Made by a program: the position numbers and the translations under genes
Notes under the pieces: generated by a model
What the model was told of the DNA's origin: nothing
Databases searched by the model: none
The model's input: the letters and a program-made list of their open reading frames with translations, nothing else
Source: Desmodesmus armatus
Taxonomy: Eukaryota; Chlorophyta; Chlorophyceae; Sphaeropleales; Scenedesmaceae
Assembly (NCBI GenBank): GCA_007449985.2
Contig: VIIQ02000638.1
Span: forward strand, 62,001 to 126,000
Direction: 5' to 3'
DNA: 64,000 nucleotides
Part shown: positions 50,001 through 61,313 of the stretch, piece by piece
How positions within the stretch are numbered: the stretch's first letter is position 1
How the letters are laid out: each line of letters starts with the position of its first letter

Positions 50001-53000
50001 ATGCCATGCTCATGATAGGGCTGGGTGGGATAGTTTGGCAATTGTACTGGTCTGTGCCGATGTACAATTGTCACACATGTCTGCGGTTGGCATGGAATGA
50101 CATGGTCGTCATTGTATTGCCTGCCATGCATGTGCAGCGTCGAGAGAGCGCAAGAAGCTGCTGTTACGATGGTATCCCTTGAGCAACAAGCACAGAAGGT
50201 GCTGGCTGACGCTGAACATGTGAGTTGCTGAGGTGGTCAAGCTCCGGCTGCTCCTGTGGCGCAGTACCATCAAAATGGCATGACACACTATCTGGGATGT
50301 GTGCTCTATCCTGCAGTTGCTGCTGTGAATCCCCCTCATGTATGTACAAGTGGGTCAGTGTACACCTAAGAGTCAGTTTCAGACTCACCCTCTCGCACCT
50401 GCTATGTCCGCGCGCATGTGTCAACCTTCTGCGCAGGTGGGACGCTGGCTAGGCTACTCGACTGCTGTCCTATTCGCCCTCCTGTCCCTGTACCAAATCG
50501 TGAAGACCTTCAAGCGCGTGCTGCTGTTCCAAGTCTACATGCGCAAGACAGCGGTGGAGCAAAACGAGATGGTCGACGCCTTGGTCAGCCGGCAAAGCAC
50601 GGGCGCCCGCATGCTCGCGCGCGTGATGTCAACCATGCGGCACAGCAGCAGCGTGAACGACACAGCAGAGCTGCAGGAAAACAGCAACAACGAAGCGCTC
50701 AGTCCCTTCGAGTCGAAAGCAGCAAATTCTCCCTCCACCAACAGCATCCGGATGAGAAGAGGCTTCAGCAGGTCTCACACTATGATTATGCCAGTGCCGC
50801 TGCCAGAGCACTCTCCCCCTGTCAGGAAGTACACCACAGTGCAGCTACCCGGTAGCCACAACAGCTCACCGTCAGGCAAGGAGGTCTCAGCACATCCGCT
50901 GCATGGCACTGAGTCTACTGCTAGCGGCAGGAGCTACCGCAGGAGTGCCAGCTTGCACCAGCAGGATGGTGTTGCCCTCACCAGCAGCATCGAGAAGATG
51001 AAGGAGGGGCATGAGAACAGCCTGTGTGTCGCAATTGCCCAGGACATCCAACGTCTCGAGGTAGGTGCAGCAGTGGCTGAACATGCAGGCAGTGCATGCG
51101 CATGCACGCACTGAGGGGTGTCTTTACAGCCCGGGGCTGAGAGCACTTGACGTCTGATCATGATGGTTATGCAGCAGCATCAAGAGTCACTTTACGAAAT
51201 TGCAGGACACTGCTGTAAAGCACATGTGCCAGGTGTATGCCAGTGATCTGCTAGAGGCACTGGTGCTGGCATAAGCCCGCGCCTCTGTGCCGGCTCAAAG
51301 AGCAAGTCTGGGCTACAATCTTGACTGCAACGCTTAAGTGCGGATGAGCACATCAGCAGCATGATGGTCATGCTGTCATGCGGTATGAAGTATTCACTGA
51401 TTACTGCTGGCAGTTGTGCTTGTGTGAAAGCATGTACCCCAGCATTGACAACGCGGGGGCTGTCCCAGCTTGTGCACATGCAGCAGCACAGTGTGGATAT
51501 CACGGGGGTATGGTGCATGCTTTGCTAAGCTTTGTCATGGAGCATGGGTACTGCCAGTTTGATGGGCGGTACTACAAGCAAAAACAGGGTACCGTCATGG
51601 GCACTCCTGTTGCACCACCCTACAGCAACATATATGTTGCTTCCTGCCTTGAGGCTGTGGCCCAAGAGCAGTGTGAGCACTGGCCAGCCATTTACAAGCG
51701 CTTCATTGATGATGGCTTCTTTGTGTGGGAGGGGGATGAGGCCAGCTTGCTAGCGTTTTTGCAGGTGCTTAACAGCACCCTGCCCAACATCAAAATCACT
51801 TGGCAGTATAGTCAGCACAGCATTGACTACATGGACATAACAGTCACCAAGTGTGAGGGTACTGGTGCCTCTGTGGGCCTGAAGGTTACAACCTATCAGA
51901 AGCCCCACAACCAGTACATGTATATCCCCTATTTCTCCTTCCACAGGAGGGGTGTGTTCAAAGGTTTCATCAAAGCCGAGCTACAGCGTTATGCTGTCAC
52001 CAACACCCTCCCAGCTGATTTTGATCGCATGAAAGTGCTGTTTATGCAGCGCCTTGTTGATCGGGGATATCCTGTCAGCCAGCTGAAAAAGTGGTTTGCA
52101 GCAGTGGATCATGCATGCCGTGTTCGCCTGTTGCACTCCACCACCGGCCCCAAGCCCAAGGCTGGGCTGCCCCCTGTGCTGGTCCTGCCCAATGGGCAGT
52201 TTGAAATGACTGCACAAGTTGCAGCAGTGCTGAATCGTGTATATGCAGCTCACAAGCATGAGGCAGATGTTGCTTTCATCTTTGGTGGCACTGACGCCAA
52301 GCTGATTGTTGCATACACCAAGAATCGCTCCATTGGAGCGCGCCTGATCAGGGCACGGCACTGAAACAGTGTGCTGACTGTCTGAAACTGTGGTTTGCAT
52401 GCTTTACAGCATATCAGCAGGTGTTGACACCACCACTCCCACACTGACAGTCACTGCACCTGTCACCTCTTGCATGCCAGTCCTATACTTGCATGCTGCG
52501 TGTGTTGGCGAGCTTAGACCTGATGAGCCTTGAAGAAGGCGAAACTGGTCGTCTGTAAGTTCGTTCACTCCACACGCACAATACAATACGCCTGCTGGCT
52601 GGGTCGCTGGTACTTCCCACATTGTCTGTACAACCACTCAATGCTGTTGCTGTGCGTCATGTCCATTGTAGGTTGACATGGCCCGCTTTGGAATTGGCGC
52701 ATCCACTGCTCTGTTTGGTGTCATGGCCAGCGTCATGTGGTGAGCCTCGGCTGACAGTGTGGTCAAACAAAAACCCAAATGGTCAACAGCCCATGGTCTG
52801 CATGCATCAGCTGACCTGCTGACAGTTCACATTTTTCACTTGAGTTTGGCTTGAATGCTTGTGTCCGCTGTTGCTGCCCTGCAGGATTCAGATCCGCATC
52901 ATTGGCCTGGTGCTGACGTTTGTGTTCACGCTCATCTGCCACCCGGTGGTCTGGAGAGTCACATGGGAGAGCAGGTGGGCGGCGTGGGCGAGGCGGCCAG

Positions 53001-54594
53001 CACTGTGTGGCAGTCAAAACGCTGAATGCTCCTGGAATACCCTGCTAGTGCGTGCAGTAGAGTCGCCGCAAGTTACGGCTGGTCAGCAATTGTTGCAGAT
53101 AGTGCTCACAATGTCAGTTTCAAACAGGGGAAGCACAGGTATGCGTTGTGCCGGTGTTGCTGCGGGTACAATGTAGGTCGTCAGCTGACAGCCCTTTGAC
53201 AAGTCACTGCGGTGCAGAGGAGTCATCTGAGATTGTCTGGATGTGTTCCCTGCGGGTCTGTTGCTGCAGGCTGTGGATCCCAGTGCTCACAATCATCATT
53301 ATCCTGTTGTTCAACATGATTGTCATCAAGAGGTTCATTGGATCAAGCCTGCTGTCAGATGGCACGCACATCAAGCACAGAGGTAGGGTGGAGGACTGGC
53401 TGCATGCCGCCTTTCCCGTTGTGATCCACAACAGCATGCCGCAGTCAGAGCATGGTGCATGCCATGCTGAGTCAGCAGAGGTGTTGGGAATTCACAGTGA
53501 AGTTTATTGGGTCCGCCCACAGTGGTTGCCTGGCAAGTAACTGGTGTGACTGCTATCGCATCTGGGTTCACAGACTTCAAGTCTGGCAGTGGTGCAGCTC
53601 CTGGCAGAATAAGATGTACCTACGTTGCTGCTTGTGACATGTGATTGCGGGCCAGCTTTTAGTATGCGCACTTTCCAGGTTGTGGTGAAATATCCTGCTA
53701 ACTATGGTTGCTCACATGAACTGCTTTCAGCTTGACCAACAAGCCCTCACAATCCCCCGATCAAACAAGTTGGTTCTGCTGCCCTTCTTGCAGGCTCCTG
53801 GATGACATTTTTCCTGATGTTCCAGTTCACCTACATGGTGATGGGCACCTTGTATGCCACCTGGCGTGTTGTGCTGGCCATTGTCTCCATACTGCTGTTT
53901 GCTGTGGCCGCACTGGACAGGTCACTCATGAGCTTCTTCACGGTGAGGACAGATGTCCACTTTCAGCGCAAGCCGTGCTGCCATCACATTCATGGGTTGT
54001 GGTACACAGGCTGAACTTACTGACTTCGTTGGTGGCGCTTGTTGTCGGAAAAGGGTCGGACAATGTCCCAAAATTTTCCACAAATAATTAAATTAATAAA
54101 TAAATAAACAAATAAATTATCATAATTGTCCCTCAATAAGCATGCCTGCGTGCTTATTATGTCACGGCCTGGCAGGCCGCCTGCCGCCATGACCGCACCT
54201 GCTGCCAGCCGCTGATGCTCGTATGTCAGTGGCGCTTGCACAGCTGCACTGTTTTTGCCTTGCACACTTGCCAATGATTATAAGTTATAATCATTGCTTT
54301 TGGCGGCAGTGCTCAGCTTCACTTGAGATTACTGACAGCCACTGTGTCTCACGCATGTGTCATGTGCTGACATCGCAGATTTTGGACGGTCCCTACATTG
54401 CGTTTGTTGCGTCGGTGAAGCTTGAGGGTGCCTACCTTGCCATCAGCCAGAGGGACGTTGAGACAGAAGCTGAGGCAGACAGGATCAGGAAGATACAGGA
54501 GGAACTGGAAGAAGAAGAGGAAGATGAGGAGTCAGAGCAGGAGGAGGGTACAGAGAAGACAGACGAGAGATTGAGGGATGATCAGCAGGGTTGA
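44046..54594 (+). CDS. Polytopic membrane protein paralog B (STRA6-like C-terminus), intact
   Basis: Seventeen exons give an uninterrupted 1310-residue protein: 44046-44198, 44519-44701, 45255-46120, 46445-46611, 47005-47424, 47686-48124, 48558-48628, 48935-49035, 49271-49374, 49779-49865, 50138-50219, 50437-51060, 52672-52739, 52885-52974, 53270-53382, 53794-53942, 54379-54594. Every junction has the same phase as in paralog A. It has a signal peptide (LFVVLLLFLRVSSAAS); an N-glycosylation-rich ectodomain ending in TM1 (VQIMCVAAIFMMGLVACACIL); TM helices in exons 5, 6, 7, 12, 13, 14, 15 and 16; a Cys-bearing segment CLQDPATC; a Ser-rich cytosolic block with MRRGFSRSHTMIMPVP in exon 12; and an acidic tail. 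WRVVLAIV, LDRSLMSFF and LDGPYIAFVASVKLEG recall the STRA6 C-terminus. I infer a surface receptor or transporter; the ligand is unknown. Intron 12 hosts a Penelope-like element. A start nine bases upstream (44037) is possible. Confidence 0.87.
48281..48516 (+). repeat. Two ~115-bp tandem units in paralog B intron 6
   Basis: Each unit contains CCCCTCACTTCCATCACAGC, GACGTTCACGGATATG, GTGCCAGGTCATTCCAAC-like and TAGTATGCTGCCAGATGG segments. The two units differ by a small indel and a few substitutions. Confidence 0.85.
51378..52364 (+). mobile_element. Penelope-like element reverse transcriptase fragment in paralog B intron 12
   Basis: An open frame of 328 residues carries the reverse-transcriptase palm motifs: MYPSID (motif A region), QKQGTVMGTPVAPPYSNIY (motif B) and YKRFIDDGFFVW (catalytic motif C, with IDD). 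Then follow HSIDYMDITVTK and the YQKPHNQYMYIPYFSFHRRG block that in Penelope-like elements and their relatives follows the palm. The thumb-like end is FMQRLVDRGYPVSQLKKWF. The fingers domain is missing, so it is 5' truncated, as PLE copies often are. No GIY-YIG endonuclease is seen downstream, so it is either an endonuclease-lacking type or 3' incomplete. It is in the same orientation as the host gene. Intron 12 of paralog A is only 395 bp, which implies that about 1.2 kb was added here. Confidence 0.85.
52509..52563 (+). ncRNA. Minimal type I hammerhead ribozyme associated with the Penelope-like element
   Basis: All parts of the hammerhead fold are present in order. Stem I 5' strand is 52509-52519. 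The CTGATGA core is 52520-52526. Stem II is GCCTT/AAGGC (527-531, 536-540) with a GAAG loop, followed by GAA (541-543). A 2-bp stem III is AC/GT (544-545, 548-549). The cleavage-site base is C (52550). The stem I 3' strand (52551-52563) pairs with the 5' strand over 11 positions, including one G-U, around a 2-nt bulge (GT). A very short stem III is the known form in Penelope-like elements. It lies 145 bp after the RT frame on the same strand. Activity is inferred from the fold. Confidence 0.85.
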
Positions 54595-56649
54595 GGCAAG
54601 AAGCTATCGCAGGTCGAGAAGGGAGAGGCTGCTCGGCAGTGGTGACTTACGATGCGAAGAGTTTACTGGGTTTCTGATGCCAGGTCTTGCGGTTGTGTTT
54701 GCTGCACCTCCTGGTTGGGATACACAGATCAGCTTGTCTGGGGCTTGTTGTTGGGTTGAAGGTGTGGGAGCAACAGAGTTGCAACCGTCCCTGTCTCTCC
54801 TTTCTTTGAGCTGGTTTGTTGAAGTGCCAGCAGTGCTGCAATCTTGACTTCCCCTTAGATAGCTTTTGTGGTGTGACATGTAGCGCATGGTGCGGCTCTT
54901 CGGGGTCTGATGTGTGCCGCTGACTGCCACACAGCGATGCCAAAGTTTTTATGCAAAGGTACATATGTGTGTGCGTCCATACGTGCTCCCTGGGCTTTGC
55001 TGTAGGATGCAACCACAGGTCCCCACCTGTTTCAATTGTTTTTGCTAAGTTTATGCGCAGCCGGCATGCTGTACGTGAGCAGCATATCTGTTGCATGCAG
55101 CAGACAATATTGATGCAAGGCTTGCTGGACAGTCCATGCAGCCATGCATGGGTTTCTTGCCCACATTGCGTGCCTAGATCAGGATGATAACTTTTCTCAA
55201 ATCCCTATAGGTGATTGTCTGAGGTGATGATTACCAGCTTGTAAGCATTTGTGGCAGATGCAGGTTGCGCTACATGAGCTGACTTGGAGTGTGGTACAGT
55301 GTGGTACAAGCCATGTGTCAGGCTTGCATTTGTCACATTGACATGCTGGACAGCGCCGCTCACAGTGTCACAGTGTGCAAGGACCGTACACCGGGTATAC
55401 AGCTTGTTTCTTCAAGTGTCTCACTAGGCACGGTGTCTTCAAGTTTCTTCAAGTGCTTCACTAGGTACTTCAGAATGGCACATGCCAGCACATGCCAGCA
55501 CAGGCCTTGACAGATGCAGTCATGGCCCATCATGGCCCATGCTAAGTTAGGACATGTTCTGTCAGCCGTCCGACGTCCAGGCTGGATAACTCCAGTGGCC
55601 CATCTTGCTGCTGTGGTTTTTGCAATGGTGGTCCACAGGATGTAACATGTTTCTGAACAGCGTTGCTCTTGCAGTCAGCCCACTGGGCTGTAGTACAGTA
55701 GTCTGCTGGCTGCTACATTGTCATTGGTGGCATGACTACACAGTGTCAAGACGGTGCATGTATCCAGAGCCCAATTGGGGGTATGGTGTGCAATCGCCTA
55801 GTGACTGACATCAGGTCGCACGCGCACACATGCATGTCACATGAACAAACTAACAACCATGTATGCATGGAGTAGTAAGGAAGCCTGCCTGCTGAGGCTC
55901 AAAACAAGACAGACATATGGCAACAAGCCAACTGGCTTGCCTGTCACTGGCAGCCTCGCATGTGGGCTTGCAACTGTGCATTGACTATTGCATGTCACAG
56001 GAATGGAGGTTTTCATAACAAGGCAATTGCACATGTAGTGTGCGCACTCACACAATTTGGGTGCCACCACGGCAGCAACAGCCGTTGTTGGGAGGGCTGG
56101 CCCATGGGCACCTTGTGAAAGTGGAACACAGCAGCCGCCTTGGGCTGGATACAAGCACAATGTGTGGCTGAAAGAGAAAGGTAGCATAACACTTGTCTGG
56201 CCGGTATGCACTCACACAGAAAGAGCTTCTTTCTAACAGCACTGGCAGTTGGGGCGAGCCCACTCACAAACAGCACACAATAACAAACGCATATGTCACA
56301 TGACATGGTCCCTGTGCATGCCATGCTGTGAAGAGTCTTCTACCCTTGGCGATACAGTTGTATGGTTGCAACCATGCAAACTGCTGGCAATGCTGTCAAA
56401 AGGCAAGCCAAAGCCAGCGGCAGCACCAAGACACTCGCAAGCATCAGGTCCCACAAATTTTTACAAGTCAGCGCACTCACTCAACATCCAGCTCACAGCC
56501 AGATATGCACACCTGGCTGATCACACACCTTGTGTCCTCATCACAAGGTTAGCGCCGGCAACGCTCAAGACGGCAGCTAACAGGTGCACGCAGCACACCT
56601 GCAACTGTCCAGCCAGCCAGGTGACCACACCACCCCACGCAGGTTCGCC
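54595..56649. other. Intergenic: 3' ends of paralog B and the tetraspan gene converge
   Basis: No coding sequence is recognised over about 2 kb. Candidate poly(A) signals are TGTAA at 55641-55645 for paralog B and, on the minus strand, at 56465-56461 for the tetraspan gene. A simple AT-rich run at 54085-54123 lies just upstream, in an intron of paralog B. Confidence 0.4.
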
Positions 56650-59469
56650 TCACACCATACTGATCCCAGATGCGGCTTGCGGCGTTTGGTCCTGTGAATG
56701 AGTTGCTGAGGTGCCCTGGACAGGCGGGTTGTACATAACAGCCACAGGCTGGACAGGCGGGTTGCACATAACAGCCACAGGCTCAGAGGCAACATCAGTC
56801 TCAGAACTTGCCTGAGAGGGATCTGCAGCAGGTGTGTAGGAGGGAGTGTGTCCAGGAATGAATGAAGCCTGCGCAGTGCTGGCAGGTACTGCAGGTTGCG
56901 ACTCACGGTTAGTCAGCTGGGCACCATCTCTAGTAGCTGCCAGCGGCGTACAGATGTAGTCAGGTTGGCGAGCCTGAGGATAGCTGCCAGGGGGTGGTTC
57001 AGGTCCCCAGTCAGCCTGATGGTACGTGACGGGAGGTCCCGCAGGGGGTTGGGCTGTAGCCACAGTTTGTGGGTAGGTGTCGAAGACATGTATGCCAGAT
57101 GTAGGCTTTGGTTTGACGTGCGGCTGTAGCTCCTGGTCTGCGGCTTTGTAGGCCCGTCCCAGCGATTTCATCAGGGTGATGTTGGTTGACATCAGAACCT
57201 GACGACAATTTACATTACAGGCAGCAAAAGGATGGCAGCAGATGCAGCAAACCTGATGATCCTTCACATATGTACATTGCTGATTGGCAGCCGCATGCGC
57301 ACCCAATGATATGACTTGGGAGTTCCCATGCTTTCTTGACTGCATTGCAGCAAGCTGGCGGACAGCTGTGTGGCACCAGGTGCCGGGCCAACTCTGACAA
57401 AGTCATAGATTGAAAGCTGCTTGCTGGCTCGGCGGTGAATGTGCTGGCTCGGCGGTGAATGTTTCCTGCAAGTTGGTAGCACATGCCAGGTTTGTTGCGC
57501 ATGCCATTTGGTCCCAGCACCATGCCCTGTGGCATCAACATACGTCCTGGTTTGTTGGATAGCACGTCACTCACCCAGACAAGTGCACAGGAGATCCAAC
57601 TGAGTGCCACTACAGCGTTCCTGGCATCAGCCTGAGCAACACCAAAGTCATTGGCAGCAGTCGCCCTGCATGCAAGAGCGGCAGATGCACATTGGAGTTG
57701 TTCATGGTGCTACACGACCATGACTGCAAGCAGGCACATCTTGCTGTACAGTTGCGCTAAACCAGTTTGCTTGCTGTTTGGACCTGGGAATGCACTCAGA
57801 CCATGCGTGGGCGGTAGCATTTGAAGTGTGCAGCTGATGCTTGGCTATGATTGCAAGCAGGTACAAGTTGTACACTTGCGTTCAATCAGTGGTTGCTGTT
57901 TGGACCTGGGAACTTACTCAGCCTTCAAGGCATGCGACCCCACCTGACACTCAGTGTGATCGTGTAAGCCGCTAAGCTTGATGGCAAGTGCCAGTTGTAG
58001 TAGAATCCTGTGTGTTTTGGTTGTGTTCGGGCCTCAGTTCAATATTTTAGGAAACTTACCCAGCCTTCAAGGCATGCAGCCCCACCTGACAGTCAGTGTG
58101 ATTGCACCAGCAAGCCACCAGCAGAAGGCCACAGCGTTAAACATGGCCTCAAAGAGACGGCCCGCTCCACAGCAATCCATGGTAAGGCACTGCAAGAGGA
58201 AAAGAAGCGGTGGCAGTGGCAGCCATGCACACACTCACACAGTCACCAGACACATTCTTCATGCTTGTTTCCGACACACGCTGCAGGGCCTGCAGCGCCC
58301 ACACTTGCGCTCACACTAGTATGGATGGACACCTGGGAGGAACACAATTGCCCTGCCTGCTTCAACGTCAACGTACTTTCATATGAACGCCCTGGTGGTA
58401 AAGCTCACAGCATCATGTGGAGTCAGTGCTGACACCGCCGGTGGCATCGAGTCTGAGTGCTGCGACAGTTTGTAATGCAGCTTGAGCCCGTGAAGCCAGC
58501 ACCAACTTGGCGTCTAAAGGGCCTGACCACTGTGCCTGCCCACCTGGGTAAATGACATCCATGCCCCTTGAAAAAAGGTTTAGGGCTTAGGGCTTAGGGT
58601 TTAGGGTTTAGGCCCACCTGTGTGAATGACATCCAGAAGCCAAAGAAGATGGACACAGCTGCCAACACGTAAGCGTACCTGCCACCCAAGCAGCAAGTGA
58701 CACCAGTGGTCAAGGCAGCAAGCCAAGCAGCCTCAAATGAATAATATGCATGTGCGCTTTCAGGGAGCACGTCAAGTAGGATACGCATGCACACCCATGG
58801 CCACAGGGGTACATGCACACCCATGGCCACAGGGGTACCTGGCACCATCATCAAACTCGCATGTGCAGATTTGAGATATTACTTGCTATGCCACAACCGA
58901 ACAAATTCCAGGTGAGCCGCATAAGTGGCAGACTGCCCCTGCAGTTCATGCCCTTATCACTGACAATGCATGATGCCCGCGCTGCGACTCACTCGCATGT
59001 CAAGGGGTAGGCTGGTGTGGCAGCCAGACAGACTGGTGACTGCCAGTGCCCGCCCAGCTGGTATCGCACAATCAACATGATGGCGATGGAACAGCCCAAC
59101 TGTATCAAGGCCACAACAGCGGTGACAAGCTGCATCGTCCTGCAACAACACAACACATACCCACATGACAGGCTGGGTGAGGGCAAAAACTGGGACAACT
59201 CTCCATCACGTCAAGATGGGCTAGGCATAACCCGGGGGCATGCAGTACCTCAGCTCAAACCATTTTCAAACCCATTTTCAAAGATAGTATCGCTGTCGCT
59301 CTCACCTGAGCTCCTTGAGATCCTCTGGGGAGACAATTGACACCAGCGGAGGTCTGCAGCAGTGACAGCAGCAGCAGCAGCTGCGCGTGTTGAGCCCCTC
59401 CCCAACATACACAGCCTGCTGCAACACAGGGAACGCGCTGTTGAGCGCGCCTCACCTTGTCTGCGGCAT
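56650..59469 (-). CDS. Tetraspan membrane protein, MARVEL/synaptogyrin-like layout
   Basis: Six exons (59469-59456, 59353-59306, 59139-58993, 58756-58618, 57631-57575, 57198-56650) join in frame to 317 residues. The start AAAAATGCCG at 59469 is the only one that keeps phase through the short first exon. Order: short cytosolic N-terminus (SIVSPEDLKELR); TM1 LVTAVVALIQLGCSIAIMLIV; loop with two Cys; TM2 FEAAWLAALTTGVTCCLG; TM3 YAYVLAAVSIFFGFWMSF; TM4 VVALSWISCALVWVLMS. A Pro/Tyr/Gln-rich cytosolic tail of about 165 residues ends with a repeated PVAVMxNPPVQ. Four helices with a short N-terminus and a long Pro/Tyr-rich tail resemble synaptogyrin-type MARVEL proteins of vesicle membranes. This is a resemblance in layout only, and I do not recognise the family with certainty. 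The exon 5 acceptor could alternatively lie 33-34 bases upstream (ATAANDFGVAQ), but that does not keep phase. Confidence 0.7.
58535..58640 (-). repeat. Telomere-like (TTTAGGG)n tract flanked by a duplicated exon end and donor
   Basis: The tract at 58577-58612 (GGTTTAGGGCTTAGGGCTTA and on) starts five bases into intron 4 of the tetraspan gene. The exon 4 end plus donor (58613-58638, CCCACCTGTGTGAATGACAT) recurs on the other side of the tract at 58540-58562 (CCCACCTGGGTAAATGACAT). The tract therefore separates two copies of about 25 bp. Confidence 0.88.
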
Positions 59470-61313
59470 TTTTCCAACACGTTGGTGATGACTGTGCTGC
59501 ACAATGTGGGGACCATTCAACGTTGGGTGATTGTTCGCTGATGTGCGCGAGAATAGCCAACCGCAACTGCAGATATCACGTGTGATCAGTACCTTGAGAA
59601 ATGGATACTGAGTACAGCAGGTGGCGTGTGAAAGCAGTTGATTGTGGATAACCGAGGTTCAACCGCACGCTACGTCGACAGCTCGTTTCAGCATCGGCGC
59701 CCTGCTTATCTGCTCACAAAATGGCTTGAGATATCCACATATCCGTAATCAGCAGGCTTAGTTGATCGATGGCTCGAGCGCGTCACAGGGCCTGGAGGTT
59801 GACCATGGCACAACAGCAGTTTACCAAATTCACAACTTTACCAGTACATACTGGCTGGATCCAGTGACACAAGCCCTCAGCACAAAGGTATTCGCGCCGA
59901 TTGGTTGCAATCAGCGCAGGGTGGTGATAGCAACTCATGGAGGCGCATGCACAGCAACATGTTGTACAACACAGCAGTGCTACCAGCAGAGCAGCAGTGC
60001 TGCTTTGATTGTTGGGGCTGGTCAAGTTCTTGGCAACATACTCTTGGTGATAAAAACCACCTGCTCACTTTGGGTTGTAAATACAACAAGCAGGTAAACA
60101 AAGACAATGGTACAATGGTGCAACTGGTGACACACATGCACCTTGGCAAGTCGTATACAAGCATTGTCTGCCTGCAGCAGAGCGCGCTCTGGCTAGCCAG
60201 ACAGCAAGTTTGAAGCACACACGAAGCCAGGCATACACATGTACACACTGCACCACCTCAGTGGCGCACTACAAAGACACAGCACTGCCAGCAGCACCTG
60301 CAGTTGCAAGCAGGACTGCACCCCTTGGTTGTGTGACGCTGCCTGAAGCTGCATCCGTACAGACCAACTGCTCAACGCTGAGCAGCTTCCAACACAATCC
60401 ATCTGGATCCATGGAGTGTTGAGCTCACCCAGTACGTCACTCTCAGTGCCGCTGAGTGGGATTGCGTCCTAAAGCCACTTGCGGTGGCAACGGCGAGTTG
60501 GCAATGGCCGCACCATTGCCTGCCAGTGCAAAATGGCAACAGCCACAGTGGCCACAGGCACTGCCGTCAAAGGGCCCAGAGCAGGAAAGCTGGCCCAACA
60601 TGCTGACCAGAGCATGAATCAGAAAATCTGGAACAAACCCTCACTTTGTTGTGAAATTGCTCCACACTCCTGACGAAAGCAGCAAGTGATGATGGTACAT
60701 GTACCATTGTATACAATTGTACACTCTCCCAGAAGAACACACATGCCCCTTGCAAATACAATCCCAAGGTGACCAACCACGCCCACACTCTCATAGGTGT
60801 GGGTAATAGGGCAAAACCTCTCTCTCAAAAACATCCCCGGCAGCACTTGCTTGAATGCACCACCAGGTGATGGCGCGCCTGCTGTCATGTGCAGCATCAC
60901 GCTGTAAAATGCAGCCCTCAAGAGAACACAAAGCCTCTCAGTATTTGATTGACAAGTCAACAGAGCCATGCTTGGGAGGCTCTTGGTCGCCTGGCCACAG
61001 CATGCATCATGCTGTCAACCCACTGAACCGCTCACAATCTGCGTCAGGGCGACAACACAATGAGCACAGCTAGGTGCCAATTGTGCACTTCGTTGGGTCA
61101 CACACACCATACTTCATTGAACCACGCACTGTGAGTTCACCACCAACGCCATGCTCCAGCACTGACTTATCCCCTTGCCAAACGGTGGGGATATCCAGCT
61201 TCTTTCCCCTCACATAGCACACACATGAACCATCTGTGACACGCAACGCGCATGCAGCACACCCGGTGTGCAACCCGGCCCACAATGATGATCGGCTGAT
61301 CAGCTTGAGCCTT
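59470..61313. other. Intergenic between tetraspan gene and ammonium transporter
   Basis: This stretch of about 1.8 kb should contain the ammonium transporter 3' UTR and the tetraspan promoter. I find no recognisable coding, RNA or transposon sequence. Confidence 0.4.

Noticed and set aside
54060..54160. AT-rich run as a replication origin or integration site
   Set aside because: It is a simple AAATAA-type low-complexity run in an intron of paralog B with no further signal.
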